Both the position numbers and the translations under genes were made by a program. A stretch of DNA of 53,354 nucleotides, from the NCBI GenBank assembly GCA_049802235.1, contig JBARMB010000087.1:1-53354 (forward strand), given 5' to 3'. This document shows, one piece after another, positions 8,474-17,772 of the stretch (position 1 is the first letter of the stretch; each line of letters opens with the position of its first letter). This DNA comes from VBDM01 sp049802235 (lineage in GTDB: Bacteria > Pseudomonadota > Gammaproteobacteria > Burkholderiales > SG8-39). Below the pieces are notes generated by a model. The model saw only the letters and a list, made by a program, of their open reading frames with translations, searched no databases and was not told the DNA's origin.

Positions 8474-9346
8474 TTGTTCTCGTTTGACCTGCTTGCCGAC
8501 GCGATCGTGTTCGGGCTGCTGCTCGGCTGCTTCTACACCGCGGTGAGCATCGGCCTGTCGGTTTCGTTCGGCCTGCTCGATGTGCCGCACATCGCGCATC
8601 CGGCGTTCGTTATCCTCGGCGCCTACTGCACCTGGCTGCTCGGCCGCTACGGCTGGGATCCGATCCTGGCCGGCATCGCCCTGATGCCGCTTTTCTTCGT
8701 CTTCGGCATCGTCGTCTACCGGTTTTATTTCGAGGTGTTCGAGAAGCGTGGCACGGAAGCCGGAGTGCGCGGCCTGGCGTTCTTCTTCGGCGTGGCGTTC
8801 ATCGTCGAAGTCGGCCTGATCATGGCCTTCGGAGTCGATCAGCGCATGGTCGAGGCCGACTACATCGGCAAGAGCCTCGCCATCGGAGAAATGCGCCTGC
8901 CGCTGCGCATGCTCGTCGCGTTCGGGATGGCGCTCGTCCTGACTGTCGCGCTTACGTTGTACCTGTCGAAGTCGTTCACCGGCCGTGCCATCAAGGCGGT
9001 GGCACAGGACGAGACGGCGTTGCGGCTCATGGGCGCCAACCCGGTGCGCATCAAGCAATGGGCGTTCGGCATCGCAACCGCGGTGGCGGCACTCGCCGGC
9101 GCGCTGCTGATCATCGTCGGCCCGGTCGAGCCCGGCATGGGCCGCATCTACATCGGGCGCACGTTCTGCGTCGTGGTGCTGGCGGGCTTGGGCAGCATGA
9201 GCGGCACTCTGGTGGCCGGCCTCATCCTCGGCGTGTCGGAATCCATCGTGCTGACCATGTTCGGCGCATCATGGGCGCCCGCAGTGTCCTTCGGTCTGCT
9301 GCTCATTGTGCTGGGTATTCGTCCGCAGGGATTATTCGGGCGATAA
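8474..9346 (+). CDS. Branched-chain amino acid-type ABC transporter permease (LivH family)
   Basis: 290 residues with about eight hydrophobic segments, an inner-membrane channel half of a HAAT importer. The family pattern for the cytoplasmic coupling loop is visible in SFTGRAIKAVAQDETALRLMGANP. The TTG start is taken because a GGGGG run lies just upstream and the frame has no better initiator; MFSFDLLADAIVFGLLLGCFY fits the usual N-terminus. Its partner LivM follows 11 bases later. Confidence 0.88.
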   Translation: MFSFDLLADAIVFGLLLGCFYTAVSIGLSVSFGLLDVPHIAHPAFVILGAYCTWLLGRYGWDPILAGIALMPLFFVFGIVVYRFYFEVFEKRGTEAGVRGLAFFFGVAFIVEVGLIMAFGVDQRMVEADYIGKSLAIGEMRLPLRMLVAFGMALVLTVALTLYLSKSFTGRAIKAVAQDETALRLMGANPVRIKQWAFGIATAVAALAGALLIIVGPVEPGMGRIYIGRTFCVVVLAGLGSMSGTLVAGLILGVSESIVLTMFGASWAPAVSFGLLLIVLGIRPQGLFGR

Positions 9347-9357
9347 ACGGGCGGACG

Positions 9358-10323
9358 ATGAAGACGCAAAGCAAGGTGTTCTGGATCGGCGCCGCCGCCG
9401 CCCTCGGGCTTGCCATGTTGGCGGCAGCTACGATCAAGAACGAGTACTACTTTTTCGCCGGATACGTGGTGCTGCAGTTCGTGGTGCTCGCCACCGCCTG
9501 GAACATTCTCGGCGGCTATGCGGGCTATGTGAACTTCGGCACCGGCGCGTTCTTCGGCGTCGGCGCCTACACGGCGGTGCTGCTCATCAAGGCCGCGGAC
9601 GCGCCGCTCGCGCTGCAGATCCTCGCGGCGGCCGCGGTCGGGAGCACGCTCGGCTTCGGCGCCGGCCTGCTTACGCTGCGGTTGCGCGGCATCTTTTTCT
9701 CCATCGCCACCGTGGCGGTAGCCATCATCCTCGAGACGGCCGTCAACAACTGGCGCTACGTCGGCGGCGCCACCGGCGTGCAGATCCTGCGCCCGCCGGT
9801 GACATGGCCGTTCAGCTCGTATACGGAAATGCTGTTCGTGATCGGCGCACTGCTTGCGGTGATTGCGGTTGCCATCGCCCGCTACATCGAGATATCGTGG
9901 CTCGGACGGGGATTGCGTGCGATTCGCGACAACGAGGAAGCGGCCGAGTGCGTCGGCGTGCCGACGCTCAAGCTGAAACTGCTGGCCTGCGCCGTGTCCG
10001 GTGCGCTGATGAGCGCTGCCGGCGCGCCGCTGGCGATGTACCAGAGCTTTGTCGAGCCGGCATCCTCGTTCAGTCTGAACTATTCAGTGTCGGCGCTTGC
10101 CATGCCGATCATCGGCGGCACCTCGCACTGGCTCGGGCCGATGATCGGCGCGCTCCTGCTCGGAACCATCCAGCAGCTTGTTACGGTCACCATTTCCTCC
10201 GAGCTCAACGTGATGGTCGTCGGCGTGCTGCTGGTGGTGTTCGTGGTCGCGGCGCCGGAAGGAATCGTCGGCCTCGCCAGCAGGCTGTGGCGCTGGTGGC
10301 GCGGAAGACGGGCGCGGGCATGA
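9358..10323 (+). CDS. Branched-chain amino acid-type ABC transporter permease (LivM family)
   Basis: 321 residues. The ATG at 9358 is preferred over upstream codons that overlap livH, because MKTQSKVFWIGAAAALGLA begins the first membrane helix. The LivM signature NILGGYAGYVNFGTGAFFGVG is present, as is the coupling loop GRGLRAIRDNEEAAECVGV. It pairs with the LivH-type protein in the inner membrane. Its stop codon overlaps the start of the next ATPase gene (ATGA). Confidence 0.88.
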   Translation: MKTQSKVFWIGAAAALGLAMLAAATIKNEYYFFAGYVVLQFVVLATAWNILGGYAGYVNFGTGAFFGVGAYTAVLLIKAADAPLALQILAAAAVGSTLGFGAGLLTLRLRGIFFSIATVAVAIILETAVNNWRYVGGATGVQILRPPVTWPFSSYTEMLFVIGALLAVIAVAIARYIEISWLGRGLRAIRDNEEAAECVGVPTLKLKLLACAVSGALMSAAGAPLAMYQSFVEPASSFSLNYSVSALAMPIIGGTSHWLGPMIGALLLGTIQQLVTVTISSELNVMVVGVLLVVFVVAAPEGIVGLASRLWRWWRGRRARA

Positions 10324-11048
10324 GCGAAGCGCTGCTCAAGGTCGACCGCGTTTCCAAGAATTTTGGCGGCTTCGCGGCGCTGACGGAAGTGAGCGTCGAA
10401 GTCGCGCCGGGCGAGCGCTTCGGCCTGATCGGCCCCAACGGCTCGGGCAAGACGACCCTCATCAACTGCATCTCGGGATCGCTGCGCAACGAGGGCGGCG
10501 CGATCATGTTCGCCGGCGAGGATGTCTCGACGCTGCCGGCCTACCAGCGCACCCGCCGCGGCATCGCGCGCAGTTTCCAGATTCCGCGCCCGTTTCACAG
10601 CATGTCGGTGCTGGAAAACCTGATCGTGCCGCTGGAGTTCGTCGCGCATCGCGGCTCCCTGCATCAGGCCGATACGCGCGCCGAGGCGATGGAAATCCTC
10701 CGGCAGATGGGTCTCGCGGACAAGGCCGACACGCGTTCGAACCGGCTGTCCCAGGTGGAGCTGCGAAAACTCGAGCTCGCCCGCGCCATGGCGGCGCGGC
10801 CGCGGCTGCTGATCTCCGACGAGGCCATGGCGGGGCTGTCGTCGAACGAAGTCGACGAAGTGCTCGAAATTCTCTTCCGGCTGAACGAGTCGGGCATCAC
10901 CATCATCATGATCGAGCACATCATGCAGGCGGTGATGCGCTTTTCGCAGCGCGTGATCTGCCTCGACGCGGGGAGGATCATCTGCGAAGGCACTCCCGAC
11001 TCGATCGTCAAGGACGGCAACGTGCAGAGGGCTTACCTTGGGGCTTGA
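10320..11048 (+). CDS. ABC transporter ATP-binding protein (LivG family)
   Basis: 242 residues; cytoplasmic ATPase. The ATG at 10320 overlaps the permease stop. Walker A is GPNGSGKT. The signature region reads LSQVELRKLELARAM, without the usual glycine of LSxGQ, and Walker B reads LLISDEAMAGLSSNEV with alanine in place of the usual proline after DE. Some LivG proteins are known to carry DEVMAGL, so the second change has precedent. Translation is coupled to its neighbours on both sides. Confidence 0.88.
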   Translation: MSEALLKVDRVSKNFGGFAALTEVSVEVAPGERFGLIGPNGSGKTTLINCISGSLRNEGGAIMFAGEDVSTLPAYQRTRRGIARSFQIPRPFHSMSVLENLIVPLEFVAHRGSLHQADTRAEAMEILRQMGLADKADTRSNRLSQVELRKLELARAMAARPRLLISDEAMAGLSSNEVDEVLEILFRLNESGITIIMIEHIMQAVMRFSQRVICLDAGRIICEGTPDSIVKDGNVQRAYLGA

Positions 11049-11775
11049 GCTGAAAATCGTCGATATCGATGCCGGCTACGGCGCGGTGCGCGCGCTGCAC
11101 GGCGTCTCGGTCGCGATCGGCCAGGGCGAGACGGTGGCGCTGCTCGGCACCAACGGCAACGGCAAGAGCACGCTGATGAAGTGCGTGATGGGCATGGTGC
11201 GGCCGACGCGCGGCTCGGTGACGCTGGAAATCGACGGCGAGCGCCACGACCTGACGCGGCTCTCCACCGAAGCGATCGTCAACCTCGGCGTCGCCATGGT
11301 GCCGGAAGGCCGGCGGCTGTTCCCGAAGCTCACGGTCGAGGAGAACCTCCTGCTCGGCGCCTTCCGGCCGCTCGCGCGTGCCGACATCCCGAAGAACCTC
11401 GACTTCAACTACGAAATTTTCCCGATACTCAAGCAGCGCCGGCGCCAGCTCGCCGGCTCCATGTCGGGCGGCCAGCAGCAGATGCTCGCCATAGCCCGCG
11501 CGCTCATGTCCTCGCCGCGGCTGCTGCTGGTGGACGAGCCCTCGGTCGGCCTGTCGCCGCTGCTGGTGTCGCACACCATCGCCACCATCCGCGACCTGAA
11601 GGAACGCTACGGGCTCACGGTGCTGATGGCCGAGCAGAATTTCCACCAGGCCATACGCATCGCCACCCGCGGCTACATCATCGTGCATGGCGAGATCGTG
11701 TTCGAAGGCAAAACGGTCGAGGAGCTGGAGCGCAACGATCTGGTGAAGAATTATTACCTGGGCACGGCGGCATGA
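11038..11775 (+). CDS. ABC transporter ATP-binding protein (LivF family)
   Basis: 245 residues. The TTG start at 11038 lies inside the end of the preceding ATPase gene; CTG at 11050 is an alternative. Walker A is GTNGNGKS, the signature is MSGGQQQML and Walker B is LLLVDEPSVGLSP. This is the second ATPase of the importer, with intact catalytic motifs in contrast to its partner. Confidence 0.9.
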   Translation: MGLELKIVDIDAGYGAVRALHGVSVAIGQGETVALLGTNGNGKSTLMKCVMGMVRPTRGSVTLEIDGERHDLTRLSTEAIVNLGVAMVPEGRRLFPKLTVEENLLLGAFRPLARADIPKNLDFNYEIFPILKQRRRQLAGSMSGGQQQMLAIARALMSSPRLLLVDEPSVGLSPLLVSHTIATIRDLKERYGLTVLMAEQNFHQAIRIATRGYIIVHGEIVFEGKTVEELERNDLVKNYYLGTAA

Positions 11776-11859
11776 CCCGCGCCGTGCTGCGCCCCCGGAA
11801 CCGGCAGGTTCTTCGCACTGAATTCTCCGGCAGCCGCCGCACCCTGCCCTGAGAAAAGA

Positions 11860-12822
11860 ATGAGCATACGATCGATCCGCAATCTTCCCATCGGCCTGTA
11901 CGGCGCGGTGATGGGCCTGGAAGGTCTCGGGCTCGCTTGCCGCAGCGCCGCCGCGGTGCTGCCGGTCCCGGTGATCATCGCCGAGGTCTGGGTCATGCTC
12001 GGCATTCTCGCCCTGGCGGTCCTGCTGCCCGCTTATTTGATCAAGCTCATCCGCTACCCACTGGCGGTGCGCGATGAGTTCATGAACCCGGCCGAGGTCG
12101 GGTTCTGCGGCGCCCTGCCCATAGGAATAACGCTGGTCGGCGGCGGGCTCAGGCCTTACGCCCCGGCGCTCGCTGATGCGATCTGGTGGGCAGGCGTGGT
12201 GCTGCTGTTCCTGTTCCAGGTCTGGGCGCTGCGGCGTTTCCTTGCCGGCGGCATCGAGCTGGCGCAGGTGAACGGCGGCTGGCTGATCATCATGGTGGGC
12301 GGCATCGTCGTGCCGGGCTCCGGCATTGCGCTCGGGCATCCCATGGCCTCGGGCTTCATGTTCGGCCTGTCGACGGCGGTGGCGCCGATCATCGTCGGGC
12401 TGGTGTTCTACCGCACCGTCGTCGGTCCCGCGCTGCCGGAGCTGCTGCGCCCCACCTGGTTCATTTTCCTCGTGCCGCCGTCGCTCATCTACGCCAATGG
12501 CGTCGCGCTCTCCGGCGAGCCGGCCGGGATCTTCCTCAACGGCTTGTACTATCTCGCGCTGGCGTTGGCGCCGGCGCTCCTGATCGCGGCGCGGGGCTTC
12601 CTGCGCTGGCCGTTCGGCGCGCCGTGGTGGGCGTTCACGTTTCCGCTCGACGCGCTCGCCGCCGCCGCGGTGCATCACGCCCAGGCGCATCCTTCGGCTG
12701 TATGGATTGCGATCGCCGCGGCGGCGCTCGCCGTCGCGGTATTCTTTATCCTCGTGGTGCTGATGAAAACGCTGTTGGCGGTTTTCGGCGGCGCGCTCTT
12801 CGCCGCGCCCGGGCCCGCGTAG
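11860..12822 (+). CDS. SLAC1/TehA (tellurite-resistance/dicarboxylate transporter) family membrane protein
   Basis: 320 residues, almost wholly hydrophobic with about ten predicted membrane segments. RNLPIGLYGAVMGLEGLGLA at the N-terminus and the NGGWLIIMVGGIVVPGSG segment match the SLAC1/TDT fold, whose members conduct anions or carry C4-dicarboxylates and sulfite. It lies 84 bases after the LivF-type gene and seven bases before the TetR gene, in the same direction. It may export an acidic product of the pathway, but this is inference from position. Confidence 0.8.
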   Translation: MSIRSIRNLPIGLYGAVMGLEGLGLACRSAAAVLPVPVIIAEVWVMLGILALAVLLPAYLIKLIRYPLAVRDEFMNPAEVGFCGALPIGITLVGGGLRPYAPALADAIWWAGVVLLFLFQVWALRRFLAGGIELAQVNGGWLIIMVGGIVVPGSGIALGHPMASGFMFGLSTAVAPIIVGLVFYRTVVGPALPELLRPTWFIFLVPPSLIYANGVALSGEPAGIFLNGLYYLALALAPALLIAARGFLRWPFGAPWWAFTFPLDALAAAAVHHAQAHPSAVWIAIAAAALAVAVFFILVVLMKTLLAVFGGALFAAPGPA

Positions 12823-12828
12823 ACGCGG

Positions 12829-13539
12829 ATGGCGACGAAAGCCGCAACCGCGAAGCGCACGGCACCCCGCGGCGCGGAAAGCGAAAAACAGCGTTTCCGC
12901 CTCACGCCCGCCGAGCGCGAGCGGCTGATCGTGGACGAGGCGATCCAGTTCTTCTCCGAAGTCGGCTTCGGCGGCCAGACGCGCGAGCTGTCGCGGCGCC
13001 TCGGCATCACCCAGCCGCTTCTGTACCGCTACTTTCCCTCGAAGCAGGCGCTGATCGAGCGCGTCTATCGCGAAGTCTATCTCGGGCGCTGGGACCCGAC
13101 CTGGGAGACGCTGCTCGACGACCGCTCGAAGTCGCTGCGCACGCGGCTGATCGAGTTCTACCGCCGCTATACCGCGGTGACTTTCCGGCCGGAGTGGATT
13201 CGCCTCTATATGTATTCCGGCCTCGCCGGCATCGGCTTCAACCGCCGCTACATCGAACTGCTCGAGCGGCTGCTGCTGCGGCGCATCTGCGTCGAGCTGC
13301 GCGCCTCGCTCGGGCTGCCGGACGACAAGCGTCTGCCGATTCAGCCCGCGGAGATGGAGCTGGTGTGGGACCTGCAGGGCGGCATCTACTACTACGGCGT
13401 GCGCAAGTTCATCTACAAGCTGCGCGTGCCGCAGGAGCCGGCGCAATCGATCGAGCACGCCGTCGACAGCTTCCTCGAAGGCGCGCCGCGGGTGCTGAGG
13501 CGCATCCTGAAGGGGAGGCACGCGGCGCGGCGCGCCTGA
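12829..13539 (+). CDS. TetR/AcrR family transcriptional regulator
   Basis: 236 residues with a basic N-terminal tail. The TetR helix-turn-helix is GFGGQTRELSRRLGITQPLLYRYFPSKQ (residues about 45-72, quoted in parts: GITQPLLYRYFPSK is the recognition region). The larger C-terminal ligand domain contains many aromatic residues. It is encoded inside the transporter operon, so a role as local regulator answering to the imported compound or its CoA ester is plausible. A TetR-like half-dyad is present in the promoter at 6917-6944. Confidence 0.9.
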   Translation: MATKAATAKRTAPRGAESEKQRFRLTPAERERLIVDEAIQFFSEVGFGGQTRELSRRLGITQPLLYRYFPSKQALIERVYREVYLGRWDPTWETLLDDRSKSLRTRLIEFYRRYTAVTFRPEWIRLYMYSGLAGIGFNRRYIELLERLLLRRICVELRASLGLPDDKRLPIQPAEMELVWDLQGGIYYYGVRKFIYKLRVPQEPAQSIEHAVDSFLEGAPRVLRRILKGRHAARRA

Positions 13540-13583
13540 TCGCCCGCTTCGCTGAGCTACCGGCAACACGCACAGGCCTCACA

Positions 13584-14753
13584 ATGCAGCATAGCGATTC
13601 CCGGATCCTGACCACCCACGCGGGCAGCCTGCCGCGCCCCAAGTCGCTGGTGGAGTTGCAGCTGCGGCTGAGCCGTGGGGAGGCGGTCGATCCGGCCGCG
13701 CTTGCCGCGGCGGAGGAGCAGGCGGTGCGGCGCGCGGTGGCGAGTCAGCTCGAGTGCGGCATCGATATCGGCAACGACGGCGAGCAGCCGCGCGAGAGTT
13801 TCGTCACCTACGTCCGCCACCGGATGAGCGGTTTCGGCGGCGAGAGCCGCCGGCCGCCGGTCAAGGACATGGTGGCCTATCCGACTTTCCGCGAGCTGGC
13901 GCATTCGCATTCACGGGTGAACCTGCTCGCCGCGCCGCCGCGCGCGATCGGCGAGGTGCGCTACGTCGACCGCGGCCCGCTGGAAAAGGAGTTCGCCGCG
14001 TATCGCCGCATCCTCGCCGAGCAGCCCGCCCGCTTTGCCGAATCCTTCTGGACCGCGCCGTCGCCGGGCATCGTCGCCAGTGCCATGCAAAACGATTACT
14101 ACGGTTCGCTGGCGGACTACATGCGTGCCGTGGCCGACGCCCTGCGCACGGAATACGAAGCGATTGCGGCGCAGGACATGGTGCTGCAGATCGACGGCCC
14201 CGACCTGGCGATGGAACGCCACCGGCTGTTCGCCGATCGCCCGCTGGCCGAGTTTCTCGAGTTCGTCGATCTGACGGTCGCGGCCATCAACCGCGCGCTG
14301 ACGAACGTGCCGCGCGACCGCGTCCGCCTGCACGTGTGCTGGGGCAATTACGAAGGCCCGCATGTCTTCGATGTGCCGCTCGACGATCTCCTGCCGCATC
14401 TCTACCGGGCGCGGGTGGGCGGGCTGGTGCTGTCGATGGCGAACCCCCGCCACGCCCACGAGTACCGCAGTCTCATCAGGAATCCGCTGCCACAGGACTG
14501 GGTCCTGATCGCCGGCGTGATCGATACGACGACGAACTACGTCGAGCATGCGGAAGTCGTCGCCGACCGCATCGAGCTGGCGGCGCGGGCGGTCGGGGAC
14601 CCGCACCGCGTCCTGGCGGGCACGGACTGCGGCTTCGACACCTCGGCGGGATTCGGGCAGGTCGCCGAGGAGCTGGTGTGGGAGAAGCTGCGTGCGCTGC
14701 GCGACGGGGCGGCGCTGGCGACGCGCCGCATCTTTGCTTCCTCGACGGGTTGA
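13584..14753 (+). CDS. Cobalamin-independent methionine synthase-like (MetE C-terminal family) protein
   Basis: 389 residues. It starts MQHSDSRILTTHAGSLPRP, and the H-x-GS-x2-R substrate pattern is present. Zinc-ligand candidates are His and Cys in LHVCWGNYEG and Cys in GTDCGFDTSAGFG. Only the C-terminal catalytic half of MetE is represented, so it probably transfers or removes a methyl group from a thiol or another substrate and does not replace full-length MetE. A second, distinct member of the family is at 43649-44740. It follows the TetR gene by 44 bases and converges on the molybdenum hydroxylase genes. Confidence 0.8.
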   Translation: MQHSDSRILTTHAGSLPRPKSLVELQLRLSRGEAVDPAALAAAEEQAVRRAVASQLECGIDIGNDGEQPRESFVTYVRHRMSGFGGESRRPPVKDMVAYPTFRELAHSHSRVNLLAAPPRAIGEVRYVDRGPLEKEFAAYRRILAEQPARFAESFWTAPSPGIVASAMQNDYYGSLADYMRAVADALRTEYEAIAAQDMVLQIDGPDLAMERHRLFADRPLAEFLEFVDLTVAAINRALTNVPRDRVRLHVCWGNYEGPHVFDVPLDDLLPHLYRARVGGLVLSMANPRHAHEYRSLIRNPLPQDWVLIAGVIDTTTNYVEHAEVVADRIELAARAVGDPHRVLAGTDCGFDTSAGFGQVAEELVWEKLRALRDGAALATRRIFASSTG

Positions 14754-14804
14754 TTTGCGCGGCGTTCAACCCGGTCGCGCTTGTGCGGGAACAACGGGAC
14801 GGCG

Positions 14805-17183
14805 CTAGCGCGCTTTTCCCAGCGCCCTTAACACCGACTCCGGCGTGATCGGCTGGCTGGTCACCTTTGCGCTCAGGGGGCGCAGTGCATCGTTCACCGC
14901 GTTCATGATCGCGGCGGGTGCGCCGCCGGTGCCGGCTTCGCCCGCGCCTTTTGCGCCGAGGATGGACGTTTTCGTCGGCGTTTCCACATGGGCCGTCTCG
15001 ATGTCGGGCATTTCCGCCGCCATCGGCACGAGGTAGTCGGCCAGGGTGCAGTTGAGGAGCTGGCCGCGATCGTCGTAGAGGCACTGCTCGAGCAGCACGC
15101 CGCCAATCCCCTGCACCATGCCGCCGCGCACCTGCTCGTCGACCAGCTTCGGGTTGATGACGCGGCCGCAGTCGTCCACGCACCACATCTTCAGCAGCTT
15201 GACGAAGCCGGTGTCGGTGTCCACCTCGAGCAGGCAGCCCTGCGCGCCGTTGGTGAACACGAAGGGATAGTCCTTCACCCGAAAGTGGCGCGTCACCACC
15301 AGCTCCGGCTGGAAGTCCACCGGCAATTCGTTGCCGCGGTAATAGACGATGCGCGCGAGTTCCGCGAGCGTGATGCCTTCTTCGGTACCTTTCTTCACCA
15401 CCTTGCCGTCGACGATGTCGAGGTCCGACGCCTGAGTCTTCAGGATCACCGCGCCGACCTCGAGAATGTTCTGCTTCAGCGCGAGTCCGGCAAGGAGCAC
15501 GGCCTCGCCGCCGATGCCTGCCGCGCGCGAAGCCCAGGTGCCACCGCCATAGGGCACCTTGTCGGTGTCACCGGTGAGCACTTTGACGCAGCTCATCTGC
15601 ACCCCGAGCGCGGTAGCGGCGATCTGCGCCATGATCGTTTCCGTGCCCTGGCCCTGCTCAGTGACGCCGGTGGCGGCGATGATCGCGCCCGAGGCGTCGA
15701 GCTTGATGGTGCAGCCGTCCTGCGCCGCGATCCTCGCGCCGCCGACGCCGTAGAACATCGGGCTCGGGTTGGTGACCTCGATGAAACAGGAAAGCCCGAT
15801 GCCGCGATAAATCCCTTGCTTGCGCAGCTCCGCCTGTTCTTTGCGCAGGCCGGCGTAATTCATCAGCTCGAGCAGCTTGGCGAAGCACTGGTGGTGCGAG
15901 AGCGCTTCGAACCTCATCCCCGAAGGCGATTTGTACGGATAGGCGTCGTCGGCGATGAGGTTGCGCCGGCGCATCTCGGCCGGATCGAGGCCAAGTTGAA
16001 CGGCGGCCTGGTCCACGATGTGCTCGGCGACGGCGATGGCGACGGGATGGCCGACGGCGCGGTACTGGCACATCATGTTCTTGTTCTGGAACACCACCGT
16101 GCCCTTGGCGCGGTACTGCGTATGCTTGTACGGACCGCCGGTGAGATTGAGCACCTGGTTGCATTCCACGCCGGAGGAGCGCGGGTACATCGAGTAGGGG
16201 CCGATGCCGGTCAAGTCGTCGATTTCGAGCGCGAGCATGTTGCCGTCGCGATCGACCGCGAGCCGGACCTTGACGCGATGATCGCGGGCGTGGATGTCCG
16301 AGAGGAACGACTCGAAGCGGTCGGCGGCGAACTTCACCGGCCGCGACAGCATGATCGAGAGCGCGCACGCCGCGACCTCGTCGCCGTAGGTGTGGATCTT
16401 GATGCCGAAGGAGCCGCCGACGTCGCGGGCGATGATGCGCACGCGGTGCTCATCCAGCGACAGCCGGCTGGCGAGGATCCCCTGCATCATGTGCGGCGAC
16501 TGGCCGCAGTGATAGACGGTCAGGCTCTCCTCGGCGCGGTTGTAGTCGGCGAGGATCGCGCGCGGCTCGAGCGTCACGCCGGTGTGGCGGCCGATGCGCA
16601 CCGTGTCCTCGACGACGAGATAGGCGTGCTCGAAGGCCTCGTCCACGCCGCCGGTGTCGACCGTGCGCTGGAAGCACAGGTTGTTGCCGAACTCCTTGTG
16701 GATCACCGTCTCGCCCGGATCGAGCGCGCGCTCCGCGTCGAGCGCCGCCGGCAGCTCTTCCCAGACGATCCCGACCGCTTCCGCGGCGTCCTCGGCCTCG
16801 GCGCGCGTCTGCGCCACCACCGCGACTACCGGCTCGCCCTGCCAGCGGGCGACATCGATCGCAAGTGGATACTGCGGCATCGAGCGCATGCCGGCGAGGT
16901 GCGTGAGCACGCCGACGTAAGGCTTGCACACGAGGGCGATGTCGGCGCCGGTGGCGACGCGCACCACGCCCGGCATCGCCGCCGCTGTTTTCGCGTCGAT
17001 GGCGACGATGCGGGCGTGCGCGTGCGGCGAGCGCACGTAGGCGACGTGCAGCATGCGCGGCAGCACGATGTCGTCGACGAATTGCCCGCGGCCCTGAGTC
17101 AGCCGCCGCGCGTTGGGGCGCGTGACCGAGCGCCCGATGTAACTGTTCGGCGCGTCGAAGTCGATCGGTCCAAAGTCGTTCAT
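14805..17183 (-). CDS. Xanthine dehydrogenase family protein, molybdopterin-binding (large) subunit
   Basis: 792 residues from the ATG that overlaps the small-subunit stop. It begins with the large-subunit opening region YIGRSVTRPNARRLTQGRGQFVDD. RDVGGSFGIK near residue 253 is one molybdopterin contact, and the catalytic glutamate lies in GAKGAGEAG near the C-terminus. The active-site loop is MCQYRAVGHP (residues 371-380), not the AYxCSFR of CO dehydrogenase, so CO oxidation is not expected. It hydroxylates an unknown, probably heterocyclic or aromatic, substrate as the Mo subunit of a three-gene set. Confidence 0.9.
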   Translation of the reverse strand: MNDFGPIDFDAPNSYIGRSVTRPNARRLTQGRGQFVDDIVLPRMLHVAYVRSPHAHARIVAIDAKTAAAMPGVVRVATGADIALVCKPYVGVLTHLAGMRSMPQYPLAIDVARWQGEPVVAVVAQTRAEAEDAAEAVGIVWEELPAALDAERALDPGETVIHKEFGNNLCFQRTVDTGGVDEAFEHAYLVVEDTVRIGRHTGVTLEPRAILADYNRAEESLTVYHCGQSPHMMQGILASRLSLDEHRVRIIARDVGGSFGIKIHTYGDEVAACALSIMLSRPVKFAADRFESFLSDIHARDHRVKVRLAVDRDGNMLALEIDDLTGIGPYSMYPRSSGVECNQVLNLTGGPYKHTQYRAKGTVVFQNKNMMCQYRAVGHPVAIAVAEHIVDQAAVQLGLDPAEMRRRNLIADDAYPYKSPSGMRFEALSHHQCFAKLLELMNYAGLRKEQAELRKQGIYRGIGLSCFIEVTNPSPMFYGVGGARIAAQDGCTIKLDASGAIIAATGVTEQGQGTETIMAQIAATALGVQMSCVKVLTGDTDKVPYGGGTWASRAAGIGGEAVLLAGLALKQNILEVGAVILKTQASDLDIVDGKVVKKGTEEGITLAELARIVYYRGNELPVDFQPELVVTRHFRVKDYPFVFTNGAQGCLLEVDTDTGFVKLLKMWCVDDCGRVINPKLVDEQVRGGMVQGIGGVLLEQCLYDDRGQLLNCTLADYLVPMAAEMPDIETAHVETPTKTSILGAKGAGEAGTGGAPAAIMNAVNDALRPLSAKVTSQPITPESVLRALGKAR

Positions 17184-17689
17184 CGCGCGCCTCGTGCGGA
17201 ACGTTGCCTGGCGACGGCTTCGATCGCATCGACGATCGACTGGTAGCCGGTGCAGCGGCAATAATTTCCCGAAAGATATTCGCGGATGCGCTCGCGCGAG
17301 GGATTGGGCTCGTCGCGCAGCAGCGCCTGCGCCGCCATCAGCATGCCGGGAGTGCAGAACCCGCACTGCAGCGCGTTGTGGAGCACGAACGCGCTTTGCA
17401 GCTCGGCGATCTCGCCCGAGTCGGAAAGTCCCTCGACGGTCTCGACCGTGCAGCCGTCGGCCTGCACCGCGAACATGAGGCAGCCGCGCACGATGCTGCC
17501 GTCGACGCGCACGGTGCAGGCGCCGCACACGCCGTGCTCGCAGCCGAGGTGCGTGCCGGTGAGCTCGAGCTCCAGGCGAATGAAATCCGCGAGGCTCTGG
17601 CGCACGCCCACGCTGCGCCTGACGCGCTCGCCGTTGACGGTGAGCGCGATCTCGATGGTTTCGACGGCGGCCGTCATCTTCGTCGTCAT
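17180..17689 (-). CDS. (2Fe-2S)-binding small subunit of a molybdenum hydroxylase
   Basis: 169 residues. The plant-type 2Fe-2S motif C-E-H-G-V-C-G-A-C with a later Cys (GCLMF) and the second cluster motif CGFCTPGM ... CRCTGYQ are both complete. The first ATG (17689) lies at the edge of a dispersed repeat; ATG 17677 (MTAAVETIEI) is an equally good start without repeat-derived codons. It passes electrons from the Mo subunit to the FAD subunit and overlaps the Mo-subunit gene by four bases. Confidence 0.92.
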   Translation of the reverse strand: MTTKMTAAVETIEIALTVNGERVRRSVGVRQSLADFIRLELELTGTHLGCEHGVCGACTVRVDGSIVRGCLMFAVQADGCTVETVEGLSDSGEIAELQSAFVLHNALQCGFCTPGMLMAAQALLRDEPNPSRERIREYLSGNYCRCTGYQSIVDAIEAVARQRSARGAR

Positions 17690-17757
17690 CCCCGCGAAAG
17701 CGGGGATCCAGTGTCGTCATGCAAAGTCGCTGGGTTCCCGCTTCCGCGGGAACGACG
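17684..17757. repeat. Dispersed inverted repeat (copy 2), inside the molybdenum hydroxylase operon
   Basis: Arms CGTCATCCCCGCGAAAGCGGG and the matching right end CCCGCTTCCGCGGGAACGACG enclose a short centre. It occupies nearly all of the 83-base gap between the FAD and Fe-S subunit genes and supplies the first possible start codon of the latter. Confidence 0.85.
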
Positions 17758-17772
17758 GGTTTTGGCAATCAT

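Noticed and set aside
14988..17246. 752-codon plus-strand frame opposite the molybdenum hydroxylase large subunit
   Set aside because: Antisense shadow; the minus strand has full family motifs.
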